DNA from: Iamia sp. SCSIO 61187
Lineage (GTDB): Bacteria > Actinomycetota > Acidimicrobiia > Acidimicrobiales > Iamiaceae
Reading direction: 5' to 3'
Assembly (NCBI RefSeq): GCF_019443745.1
Contig: NZ_CP050948.1
Coordinates: 3,538,001-3,602,000, forward strand
DNA length: 64,000 bases
This document shows positions 8,734-18,263 of the stretch, piece by piece (the first letter of the stretch is position 1; each line of letters opens with the position of its first letter). A program made the translations under genes and the position numbers. Below the pieces are notes generated by a model. It saw nothing but the letters and a program-made list of their open reading frames with translations. It made no database searches and had not been told where the DNA came from.

Positions 8734-11700
8734 GGGGTCGGGTCACCCCGCTCGGCGCCGCCGTCAGGGGCGTCGTCGGTCCCTGGGGACGGCGGCCGGT
8801 CCGCCGGGGCGTCGAGCGGCGAGGTCCAGGTGCCGACGGCCTCCCCGGGCGGGTGGGCGCCGGGCTCGCCGGGGCCGTCCAGCGAGGCCGGACCGGCGGG
8901 GTCGGAGCCAGGACCCGGCTCCCCGCCCGCGGGCGGCGGAGCGGCGACCGCGGCGGCGCGCGCCTCGCTGCGCTCCCGGCGGCGGCGGTCGAGCACGCCC
9001 TCGGGGATCGGCACCGGGCCGAAGCGCCAGAAGCCCAGGAGGGCGACGATGCCGAGGAACGTCAGCAGGTAGGCGGCCCAGTCGAGCGGCGTCCGCCCGT
9101 AGGTCATGGTCACCTCGGTCGAGGTCGGGACCACGACCATGAGGTTGGGCGACACCCGGTACGGCCCCTCGGCCCCCTCGACCTGCCAGTTCGGGAAGTA
9201 CGAGACCTTCACCAGCACCGGGGTGCCGGGCTCGTCGACGCGGAACGACAGCGCCTCGTCGCCCATCACGACGTCGGTGACCTCCGCTGGCCGCACCTCC
9301 TCCTGGGGGAAGTCGGGCAGCGTCCGGTCCCCGTCGCGCCGGACCTCGCCCTCGGGTGTGGTGTCGGAGATCTCCGGCAGGGTCACCCGGGGCCAGTCGT
9401 CGGGCCCGTCGAGGGCGAAGGGGACCTCCCACCGGTCCCGGTCGTTGAACCAGGCGATCGCCGGGTCGAGCCAGCTGTCCTGCTCGGGTCGGACGCCGTC
9501 GAGCACGACGGGCAGGTTCGCCAGCCCCACGACCATCTGGTTCTGGTCGGCCGGCAGCTCGTAGACGTGCCAGGGCCCGGACACGGCGACCTCGGTCAGG
9601 CGGTCGTCGCGGGCCGCGGCCTGGACGGCGGTGTCCGACGCCGCCATGTAGTACTTCACGCCCAGCAGGGCGAGCTGGTCGATGCCCCGGCCGATGTCGA
9701 ACGACGTGTAGGCCAGGTTCCGCTGCGAGCACGACCCCTGCTGGGAGAGCTTGCACTGGGTGAGGAAGTGGTACGGCGTCGTGGCCGACGACTCGAAGTA
9801 GAGGCCCTCCATCGAGCCGATGCACCCGTCGGTGAAGTACGGGAGCATCATCGGCGCCATCGTCGTGCCGTACGACTGCAGGCGGTCCCGGTCGAACTCC
9901 CAGAACGCCCGTCCGCACCCGTGCGCGGGGTCGTCGCCCAGCTCGGCCATGGTGGCCACCATGTCCCGGTACTCGGGCCAGCCGCCCTGCCCGTCGGGGA
10001 CGGTCGCCCCCTCGGGCTGGTTCGCCTTGGGTTCCTGGCCCTCGAGGCCCTTGAAGTTGAACTCCGCCCACGACGATCCGGGGTTGCGGTAGGTGCGGGT
10101 GATGCCGGCCAGGGTCGCCTCGCCCTCGGGGGTCGTCCCTCCGGTGGGCAGCTGGTCGAGCGCCAGCGGACCCCCCAGGAAGACGAGCACCGCGAGGGTC
10201 GCGGGCACGGCGGCGCCGACGCCGATCCACGGCGTGGGCCGCTCGGGGTCGCGGGAGACGAGGATCGACACGGCCCGGACCACCTCGGCGACGCCGAGGG
10301 CGGCGAGCAGGAACAGGGCGAGGTAGTAGAGCGGGAGGAGCCGGGCGTTCCAGAGCCGGCCGTCGGGGACGACGACGAACCCGAGCGCACCGCCCGCGGC
10401 CATGGCGGTCAGCAGGTAGGCGAGGCGCTGCTGGAAGACGATGCCGACGACGAGGCCCACGGCGGCGACGAGCAGCGGGAGGTCGAGGGCGTCGCTCGCC
10501 GGCACCAGGTAGCTGAAGACGGTCTGGGCCGGTTCCTCGCCGACGGTCGTCTGCCCGGGGCCCAACCCGGCCTCGGCCGCGGTGAGCTGGCTCAGCACCA
10601 GGGGAACGGCCACGCCGCCGGCGACGGCACCGGCCACGAAGCCGGCGAGCGTCCACAACCGCCTCGCCGCCGCCCCCGGGCCGTACCGCACGACGAGGGC
10701 GACGGCGAGGCCGACGACGACCGCCACCACGGCGATGGCGACGGCGCGGGCGGTGCCGTCGAGGTAGGCCCAGACGGTGCGCTCGTCGCCGCCGTTGGTG
10801 TGGGGCAGCGGCTCCCACCCCATGTCGTTCACGTAGGCGTGGCGGCCGGCGAAGGGGACGATCCAGAAGGCGGCGAGGAGCCCGGCCACCGGGCCGACCG
10901 GCGCGAACCACCGGAGCCGGGCCCGCCCGGGCCAGATGACGAGGGCGACCGCCGTCGCCCCCAGCATGTAGAAGGCCGGGATGATGTGGCACAGCCCGCA
11001 CAGGGCGAGCACGACGGCGGTGACGCCCCGGCCGCGACCGGTGCGCAGACCCCGGATCATGCAGCCCAGGTAGACGAGGCCGAGCGTCAGGCTGATCGAG
11101 AACGAGAACTCGCCGGCCATCGTCGAGGTCATGTTCCCGCCGATGATGTTGCCGGTGCCGGAGTTGAGCGTCGGCTCCAGGTTGTAGATGAAGAACAGCG
11201 ACCCGAGGGCCAGGGCGGGCGGCACCGGGAACGGGGCGCCGGCGAGACGGCCGAGGGCCCAGGCCGCGATCGGCATGCCCACCAGCCCGGACACGGCGAC
11301 GAGCTTGAACGAGACGCCGTACGGGACGGGGACGACGAGCAGGGTGAGGAAGGCCCCGAGGCCGAACAGGGCCCACCGGAACCGGTGCAGGGTCGGGACG
11401 AACCAGCCGAGGGGGACCAGCGCCAGCGCGGCCGGGAGGAGGGCGACGATCAGCGGGTTCCGCACGCCCACGTGCACCACCACGATCAGGAGCATGGGGA
11501 CGACCATGTAGAACTGGAACGCGGGGAAGCCGGCGTACCAGTCGGGGGCCCAGCCGTTGAGCTGCCCGTTGGGCAGGGCCTCGCGCATGAGGAACATGGG
11601 GCCCCAGACGTGGGAGCCCATGTCGCCGCCGGTCGGCGTGTTCTCCCGGAAGATCCAGGACGGCTGGACGGTCTGGAACACGAAGAGGGCGCAGGCCGCC

Positions 11701-11888
11701 ACCACGACCCCGGTGGCGATGGTCTCCCACGACGCCCCCCCGATCCGGCGGAGGGCGAGGACGACGACGTCGCGCCCGTGGGCGAGCGGCGAGGGGCGCA
11801 CGGACGCAGGGTCGGCGCCGTCGGCGGCGCCCGGCCCCTCGCCCGGCCAGGCCCCGTCGGCCAGCCCCTTGCGGAGCTCGACGCTCAT
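8730..11888 (-). CDS. Large polytopic membrane protein, GT-C/PTPS-related glycosyltransferase-like
   Basis: This 1052-residue protein has a short cytosolic N-terminus, then around a dozen membrane helices to about residue 600. An extracytoplasmic domain of some 350 residues follows, then one last helix and a Pro/Ala/Gly-rich tail. The first outer loop (NTPTGGDMGSHVWGP, then DWYAGFPAFQFY) has acidic residues where GT-C enzymes bind the lipid-linked sugar, and the overall plan matches membrane proteins of the 6-pyruvoyl-tetrahydropterin-synthase-related (PF10131) group. Its likely role is polymer or protein glycosylation outside the membrane; the acceptor is unknown. ATG 11888 overlaps the upstream stop (ATGA) and its own stop overlaps the next start (GTGA), so the trio is tightly coupled. 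Confidence 0.75.
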   Translation of the reverse strand: MSVELRKGLADGAWPGEGPGAADGADPASVRPSPLAHGRDVVVLALRRIGGASWETIATGVVVAACALFVFQTVQPSWIFRENTPTGGDMGSHVWGPMFLMREALPNGQLNGWAPDWYAGFPAFQFYMVVPMLLIVVVHVGVRNPLIVALLPAALALVPLGWFVPTLHRFRWALFGLGAFLTLLVVPVPYGVSFKLVAVSGLVGMPIAAWALGRLAGAPFPVPPALALGSLFFIYNLEPTLNSGTGNIIGGNMTSTMAGEFSFSISLTLGLVYLGCMIRGLRTGRGRGVTAVVLALCGLCHIIPAFYMLGATAVALVIWPGRARLRWFAPVGPVAGLLAAFWIVPFAGRHAYVNDMGWEPLPHTNGGDERTVWAYLDGTARAVAIAVVAVVVGLAVALVVRYGPGAAARRLWTLAGFVAGAVAGGVAVPLVLSQLTAAEAGLGPGQTTVGEEPAQTVFSYLVPASDALDLPLLVAAVGLVVGIVFQQRLAYLLTAMAAGGALGFVVVPDGRLWNARLLPLYYLALFLLAALGVAEVVRAVSILVSRDPERPTPWIGVGAAVPATLAVLVFLGGPLALDQLPTGGTTPEGEATLAGITRTYRNPGSSWAEFNFKGLEGQEPKANQPEGATVPDGQGGWPEYRDMVATMAELGDDPAHGCGRAFWEFDRDRLQSYGTTMAPMMLPYFTDGCIGSMEGLYFESSATTPYHFLTQCKLSQQGSCSQRNLAYTSFDIGRGIDQLALLGVKYYMAASDTAVQAAARDDRLTEVAVSGPWHVYELPADQNQMVVGLANLPVVLDGVRPEQDSWLDPAIAWFNDRDRWEVPFALDGPDDWPRVTLPEISDTTPEGEVRRDGDRTLPDFPQEEVRPAEVTDVVMGDEALSFRVDEPGTPVLVKVSYFPNWQVEGAEGPYRVSPNLMVVVPTSTEVTMTYGRTPLDWAAYLLTFLGIVALLGFWRFGPVPIPEGVLDRRRRERSEARAAAVAAPPPAGGEPGPGSDPAGPASLDGPGEPGAHPPGEAVGTWTSPLDAPADRPPSPGTDDAPDGGAERGDPTP

Positions 11889-12727
11889 CCGGCCAGACCG
11901 CCCAGCACGCCCAGCACGTCGCGGCACTGGTCGTCGTTGGAGGAGAGCACGACGAGGGTGATCACGGTCGTGGCGTTGAAGGCCATGTGGGTGACGACGC
12001 TGGCCCCCAGTCGGCCGCTGCGGTGGGCGAGCGTGCCGAGCACCAGGCCGAAGGCGACGAGGGCCGGCGCCTGGAGCACCTGGAAGTGCACCAGGCCGAA
12101 GAGCAGGGCGGTGACCACGAGACCGAACCCGGTCCCGAGCCGCACCGCCGTGCGGGCGGCGGCCTCGTCGTCGAGCGGGGCGTTGCGGGTGAAGGCGGCG
12201 ACGGCGGCCCGCTGCACGAAGCCGCGGAAGAACAGCTCCTCCACGATCGGGGCGCCGACCACGGTGATGGCGAACAGGAGGGCGACGCCCAGCGGGTCGT
12301 CGGCCTTGTCGGCCAGCCGGCAGGCCGGCTCGCGCAGCTCCTCGGAGCTCTCGCCCAGGAGCCGGGTCCACGGCCACGACACCAGCGGGACGAGGACGAG
12401 CTGGCCCACGACCCCCAGGACGATCCCGACGGGGACGTCGACCCACCGGGCCCGCAGCCCCAGCTCCCCGAGCCCGGCCCCGCGGCGGCGCAGGACGACG
12501 GCGATCGAGCCCAGCATCCCCACCCAGAGGGTCGTCTGGACCAGGGCGATGACGACGAGCGAGGCGTCGTCGGTGTCCTCGACGCCGGCCAGGCCCAGGG
12601 CGATGCTCCCGAGGACGGCGCTGATGACCAGGGTCGCCAGGGCGGCGACGGCCACCTCGCCCATGCCCCAGGAGGGGGGGTCCGGGGGGGCGCCGGGGCG
12701 GGCGGGGGCGGGCGAGGGCGCGGTCAC
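11885..12727 (-). CDS. CPBP (CAAX/Abi) family intramembrane protease
   Basis: This 280-residue protein has about eight hydrophobic helices and the three CPBP motifs in order: VEELFFRGFVQR (motif 1, Glu-Glu and Arg), FGLVHF (motif 2 His) and HMAFN (motif 3). Active members are metal-dependent glutamic intramembrane proteases acting on prenylated or other membrane proteins; some bacterial members are linked to bacteriocin self-immunity. All catalytic positions appear intact. It is the first gene of the coupled trio with the GT-C-like protein and GtrA-GT2, so a role in processing or regulating envelope glycosylation is a reasonable inference, not shown. The GTG start has no leaderless hexamer close by; TAACCT (minus strand, near 12780) may be the -10 of a leadered transcript. 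Confidence 0.85.
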   Translation of the reverse strand: MTAPSPAPARPGAPPDPPSWGMGEVAVAALATLVISAVLGSIALGLAGVEDTDDASLVVIALVQTTLWVGMLGSIAVVLRRRGAGLGELGLRARWVDVPVGIVLGVVGQLVLVPLVSWPWTRLLGESSEELREPACRLADKADDPLGVALLFAITVVGAPIVEELFFRGFVQRAAVAAFTRNAPLDDEAAARTAVRLGTGFGLVVTALLFGLVHFQVLQAPALVAFGLVLGTLAHRSGRLGASVVTHMAFNATTVITLVVLSSNDDQCRDVLGVLGGLAG

Positions 12728-12841
12728 GGGTGCGGGGCGGGGTGGGCCGGAGGGGTTCCGCGCGCCACGGCGGGCGAGGTTACCGGCCGGGCCCGCGGCG
12801 GCCCCGTCAGCAGGGCCGTCGCCGCCGGGCGGCCGGGGTGG

Positions 12842-13072
12842 TCAGCTGGCCAGGGCCTCGGCGCCGAAGAGGGGCAGCACGTCGCGCCGGTCGCGGAGCT
12901 GCCAGCCCCGGGGCACGGACATGCGATCGGCGTGGGCCTCGCACATGTCGTGGGTCATGGGGTGGTCCTGGTCGCTCAGGGGCGCGAGCCAGACGGTGGA
13001 GGTCTCGTACTCGTAGGCCAGGGTGGTGGCTGCCACCTGGTGGCAGTCCGGGCGGGCGCAGCGGCGGGCCAT
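12842..13072 (-). CDS. DUF3499 family protein
   Basis: This 76-residue protein opens MARRCARPDCHQVAATTLAY and contains a second Cys (MCEAHADRMSVPRGW), giving a C-x(4)-C ... C pattern that could bind zinc. The set of residues matches the actinobacterial DUF3499 family, whose function is unknown. In many actinobacteria DUF3499 lies between a DUF5719 protein and manB; here both relatives are present but several kb away. ATG 13072 has TACCCT six bases upstream (plus strand 13079-13084) and no Shine-Dalgarno, so the mRNA is probably leaderless. It is transcribed divergently from ftsH. Confidence 0.85.
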   Translation of the reverse strand: MARRCARPDCHQVAATTLAYEYETSTVWLAPLSDQDHPMTHDMCEAHADRMSVPRGWQLRDRRDVLPLFGAEALAS

Positions 13073-13078
13073 GACCCG

Positions 13079-13084
13079 AGGGTA
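13079..13084 (-). promoter_or_regulatory. -10 box of the DUF3499 gene (leaderless)
   Basis: TACCCT on the minus strand, six bases before ATG 13072. It lies about 55 bases from the ftsH -10 on the other strand, so both promoters share a short control region. Confidence 0.6.
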
Positions 13085-13135
13085 CCGCCCCCCGAACGCG
13101 GCCTTGGTGATGGCCGCGACGGCCTCCGGGACCCC

Positions 13136-13141
13136 TACCAT
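13136..13141 (+). promoter_or_regulatory. -10 box of ftsH (leaderless)
   Basis: TACCAT, six bases before ATG 13148. There is no room for a Shine-Dalgarno, so the A of ATG is the expected transcription start. Confidence 0.6.
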
Positions 13142-13147
13142 GGCGCC

Positions 13148-15064
<1,917 letters not shown>

Positions 15065-15080
15065 CGGGGAGCCCCATTCC

Positions 15081-15107
15081 CACGGATGGTGCCAGGCACC
15101 ATCCGTG
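15081..15107 (+). repeat. 27-bp perfect palindrome, copy 1 (after ftsH)
   Basis: Arms CACGGATGGTGCC and its reverse complement around a single A, starting 17 bases after the ftsH stop. The same 27 bases recur at 60476-60502. It is probably a terminator hairpin or a dispersed palindromic element. Confidence 0.7.
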
Positions 15108-15156
15108 ATCCGAAGTCGCTCGGGGTGTGACCCCGGCCACCGGTAGGGTCGCCGGC

Positions 15157-16092
15157 GTGTCGGAGGGGGAGCCACTGGTCGAGGCGAGGGGCCTGGTCAA
15201 GCGGTTCGGCGCGTCCGTGGCCGTCGACGGCATCGACGTGCGGGTCGAGAGGGGCGAGGCCTTCGGGTTCCTCGGCCCCAACGGGGCGGGCAAGACCTCG
15301 ACGATGCGGATGATCGGCTGCACCTCGCCGATCACCGAGGGCCACCTCCGGGTCCTGGGCCTCGACCCGACGACCCACGGCGCCCAGATCCGGGCCCGGC
15401 TCGGGGTGGTGGCCCAGGAGGACAACCTCGACACCGAGCTGACGGTCCGCGAGAACCTGCTGATCTACGGCCGCTACTTCGACCTGCCCAAGGTGACCAT
15501 CGCCGAGCGGACCGAGCAGCTGCTGGCGTTCGTGCAGCTGTCGGACCGGGCCGACAGCCTCGTCGACCCGCTGTCGGGCGGCATGAAGCGCCGCCTGGCG
15601 ATCGCCCGGGCGCTGGTCAGCCAGCCCGAGATGATCCTGCTCGACGAGCCGACCACCGGGCTCGACCCGCAGGCCCGCCACCTGGTGTGGGACCGCCTCC
15701 ACCAGCTCAAGCGGAGCGGGGTGAGCTTCGTCCTGACCACCCACTACATGGACGAGGCCGAGCGGCTCTGCGACCGGCTGGTGATCATGGACCGCGGGCG
15801 GATCGTGGCCGAGGGCTCGCCGCGGGAGCTGATCGCCCGCCACGCCACCCGGGACGTGGTGGAGCTGACCTTCACCGACGAGGCCGACCTCCACCGGGCC
15901 GCCGAGCGGTCCCACGCCGACGGGGACCGGGCCGAGGTCGTGGGCGACCGGGTGCTGGTGTACACCGCCGACGGCGATGCCGCCGCCGAGCGCCTGGGCC
16001 ACGACGGCCTCGACCCGGCCCGCACGATGATCCGGCGGGCGTCGCTCGAGGACGTGTTCCTGATCCTCACCGGACGGTCGCTGGAGGAGTAG
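15157..16092 (+). CDS. ABC-2 type exporter, ATP-binding protein
   Basis: This 311-residue nucleotide-binding subunit of the DrrA/NodI/CcmA type has Walker A GPNGAGKTST near residue 41, a Q-loop region VVAQEDNLD, signature LSGGMKRRL, Walker B MILLDEPTTGLDP and switch His TTHYMDEAE. The C-terminal extension of about 90 residues is usual in this family. Together with the two following permeases it would form a heterodimeric ABC-2 exporter for a lipid, glycan or drug; the substrate is unknown. GTG 15157 is preferred to GTG 15127 because TAGGGT (15144-15149) lies seven bases before it, the local leaderless pattern. The stop overlaps the next start. Confidence 0.93.
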   Translation: MSEGEPLVEARGLVKRFGASVAVDGIDVRVERGEAFGFLGPNGAGKTSTMRMIGCTSPITEGHLRVLGLDPTTHGAQIRARLGVVAQEDNLDTELTVRENLLIYGRYFDLPKVTIAERTEQLLAFVQLSDRADSLVDPLSGGMKRRLAIARALVSQPEMILLDEPTTGLDPQARHLVWDRLHQLKRSGVSFVLTTHYMDEAERLCDRLVIMDRGRIVAEGSPRELIARHATRDVVELTFTDEADLHRAAERSHADGDRAEVVGDRVLVYTADGDAAAERLGHDGLDPARTMIRRASLEDVFLILTGRSLEE

Positions 16093-16871
16093 TGGCCCGC
16101 TCGCCCGTCCTGCGCGTCGCCGAGCGGGAGATCCAGGTCTTCCGCAAGCTGTGGCGCGGGGCCCTGGGCTTCGCCCTCGTCCAGCCCGTCCTCTACCTGG
16201 CGGCCATGGGCCTCGGGCTGGGCGGCATCATCGACGAGAACCGGGGTGAGGTCGAGGGCCTCCCCTACCTCGCCTTCGTGGCCCCCGGGCTGCTGGCGGC
16301 CAGCGCCATGATGGTCGGCGGGAGCGAGGGCCTGTGGCCGCTCCAGGGTCGGCTGAAGTGGATGGGGTCCTACAAGGCCATGGTCGCCACGCCGATCACG
16401 CCCGCCGCCGCCTTCCGCGGCTGGCTGGTGTGGATCGGGGTGCGGACGACGATCGCCGCCGGCGCCTTCCTCCTCGTCGCCGCCGTGGCCGGCGGGGTGC
16501 GCTCGGTGTGGGGCGTGCTGGCCGTCCCCGCCGCCGTCCTGTGCGCGGCCGCCTTCGCCGCGCCCATCGGGTCCTTCAGCGCCACCCAGGAGAACGACCT
16601 GGCCTACCCGCTGATCATGCGGCTCGGGGTGATCCCGCTGTTCCTCTTCTCGGGCACCTTCTTCCCGGTCGAGCAGCTCCCCGACTGGGCCGAGCCCCTC
16701 GTGTGGCTGTCGCCGCTGTGGCACGGCGTCGAGCTGGCCCGGGCGGCCACGACGGGACGGGTCGGGGGCGAGTGGCTCGAGCTGGTCGCCCACGTCGTCG
16801 TGCTGGCCGCCGTGGTGGCGGCCGGCACCGCCGTCGGGTCCCGCACCTTCACCCGGAGGCTGGCCCCGTGA
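16092..16871 (+). CDS. ABC-2 type transporter permease, first subunit
   Basis: This 259-residue membrane protein of the NodJ/ABC-2 class has six predicted helices, an N-terminal amphipathic stretch (LRVAEREIQVFRKLWRG) and the family region near the fifth helix, LFLFSGTFFPVEQLPDW. It pairs with the preceding ATPase. Start GTG 16092 shares a base with the ATPase stop (TAGTG), which implies translational coupling; the next permease starts in a GTGA overlap. Two non-identical permeases suggest an asymmetric channel. Confidence 0.9.
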   Translation: MARSPVLRVAEREIQVFRKLWRGALGFALVQPVLYLAAMGLGLGGIIDENRGEVEGLPYLAFVAPGLLAASAMMVGGSEGLWPLQGRLKWMGSYKAMVATPITPAAAFRGWLVWIGVRTTIAAGAFLLVAAVAGGVRSVWGVLAVPAAVLCAAAFAAPIGSFSATQENDLAYPLIMRLGVIPLFLFSGTFFPVEQLPDWAEPLVWLSPLWHGVELARAATTGRVGGEWLELVAHVVVLAAVVAAGTAVGSRTFTRRLAP

Positions 16872-17641
16872 CCACCCTCCTCCTGCGCCCGGGAGCCGTG
16901 CTCAGCCGCAACGTCATGGCCTACCGGCGGATGTGGTTCATCTTCCTCACCGGCTTCGTCGAGCCGCTGCTGTACCTGGGGTCGATCGGCATCGGCGTGG
17001 GCGAGCTCGTCGGCGACGTCCCGGTGGCCGGCGTGGGGTCGGTCCCCTACCGCGAGTTCGTGGCCCCGGCGCTGGTGGCCACGGCGGCCATGAACGGCGC
17101 CGTCTTCGACGCCACCTTCGGCTTCTTCTTCAAGCTCAAGTACTCCCACTCGTTCGCGGCCATGCTGGCGACGCCGCTGGGCCCGACCGACGTCGCCCTC
17201 GGCGAGCTGTCGTGGTGCCTGCTGCGGGGCTCGGCCTACTCGGGGGCGTTCCTGGGCGCCATGTGGGCCTTCGGGCTGATCGCCTCGCCGTGGGCGATCC
17301 TGGCCCTGCCGGTGACGATCCTCATCGGGCTGGCCTTCGCCGGGGTGGGCATGGCCGCCACCACCTGGATGCGGTCGTTCGTCGACTTCGACAAGATCAA
17401 CCTGGTCCTCATCCCCCTCTTCTTGTTCTCGGCCACGTTCTTCCCGCTGTCGCGCTACCCGGGCGCCGTCGAGTGGGTGGTGCGGGTCACGCCGCTGTAC
17501 CAGGGCGTGCACCTGGTCCGCTCGCTCTGCCTGGGCCACGTCGGCCCCGGTCTGCTGGTGCACGTGGCCTACCTGGTCGTGATGGGCGCCGTCGGCCTGC
17601 GCATCGCCTCCCGCCGCCTGGACCGGCTGCTCCAGCCCTGA
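16868..17641 (+). CDS. ABC-2 type transporter permease, second subunit
   Basis: This 257-residue paralogue of the upstream permease shows helices in the same places and the equivalent signature LFLFSATFFPLSRYPGAVEW. Its loop between helices 1 and 2 is distinct (YREFVAPALVATAAMNGAVFD). GTG 16868 overlaps the previous stop as GTGA. It completes a three-gene ABC-2 operon. The 153 bases after it, up to the converging thioredoxin-like gene, contain no ORF I trust. Confidence 0.9.
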   Translation: MTTLLLRPGAVLSRNVMAYRRMWFIFLTGFVEPLLYLGSIGIGVGELVGDVPVAGVGSVPYREFVAPALVATAAMNGAVFDATFGFFFKLKYSHSFAAMLATPLGPTDVALGELSWCLLRGSAYSGAFLGAMWAFGLIASPWAILALPVTILIGLAFAGVGMAATTWMRSFVDFDKINLVLIPLFLFSATFFPLSRYPGAVEWVVRVTPLYQGVHLVRSLCLGHVGPGLLVHVAYLVVMGAVGLRIASRRLDRLLQP

Positions 17642-17794
17642 AGCCATGTCGCATGCCTCGCCGTCTGCGCCCACCGTCTGCCGCCGGGCTCCTTGCCCGC
17701 CGAAGCTCGCTGCGCTCGCCGGCTCATCCGACGCAGGCCTAGTGGAGGGGCTGCCGCCAGGCCCACCGGACCGCTCGTGTGCGGCACAGGCGCG

Positions 17795-18229
17795 CTACGA
17801 GTCTGGTTGCTCGACCTCGTCGCGGGCGTCGGCGACGGCGGCCCAGAGGTCGGCGGCCGAGGGCTCGCCCAGGAAGTGGCGGCGGACGGTGCCGTCGGGC
17901 CCGATGACCAGCAGGAGCGGGACGGCATCGACGCCGTAGCGCTGGTGGAGCGCGGCGTCGGTGACGGCGTCGATGTCCTGCACGGCGACCTCGTCGCTCT
18001 CCAGCTGGCGGGCCTTCTCCCACGTGGCCCGGCAGGCCAGGCACGTCGCCGAGCTGAACACGGCGACCATCCAGGGGGTGGTCGGCCGCACCAGGTCGGC
18101 CCGGTCGACGTGGTCGGGGACGACCCACGCCGGCCGGGTGGGGGCGTCGGTGCCGAGCCGCCGGCGGACGGCGAAGGCCACCACGCCGGCGAGCCCGGCG
18201 AGAGCCACGAGGACGAGGATCCGCTCCAC
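17795..18229 (-). CDS. Membrane-anchored thioredoxin-like protein
   Basis: The 144-residue protein has an N-terminal hydrophobic helix (ILVLVALAGLAGVVAFAV), then a thioredoxin fold with the redox motif CLAC in VFSSATCLACRATWEKA near residue 55. The cis-Pro region is AVPLLLVIGPDGTV. An active-site CxxC following a single anchor suggests a thiol-disulfide exchange role at the membrane, like actinobacterial TlpA/TrxA-type proteins; the partner is unknown. GTG 18229 was chosen because the upstream frame is low-complexity Arg/Pro/Ser and the helix starts directly after it. Confidence 0.8.
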   Translation of the reverse strand: MERILVLVALAGLAGVVAFAVRRRLGTDAPTRPAWVVPDHVDRADLVRPTTPWMVAVFSSATCLACRATWEKARQLESDEVAVQDIDAVTDAALHQRYGVDAVPLLLVIGPDGTVRRHFLGEPSAADLWAAVADARDEVEQPDS

Positions 18230-18263
18230 GGGACCCAGGGTGCCAGGTGGTCGGGCGGGATCG

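Noticed and set aside
8853-13016. 1387-codon plus-strand open frame
   Set aside because: It is antisense to the GT-C-like and CPBP genes, which have clear domains, membrane helices and coupled starts. In GC-rich DNA the opposite strand often stays open; its translation is low-complexity Gly/Arg/His/Asp.
17642-17794. Short ORFs in the gap after the ABC-2 permease
   Set aside because: No ribosome site, hexamer or family resemblance; the gap is only 153 bases.
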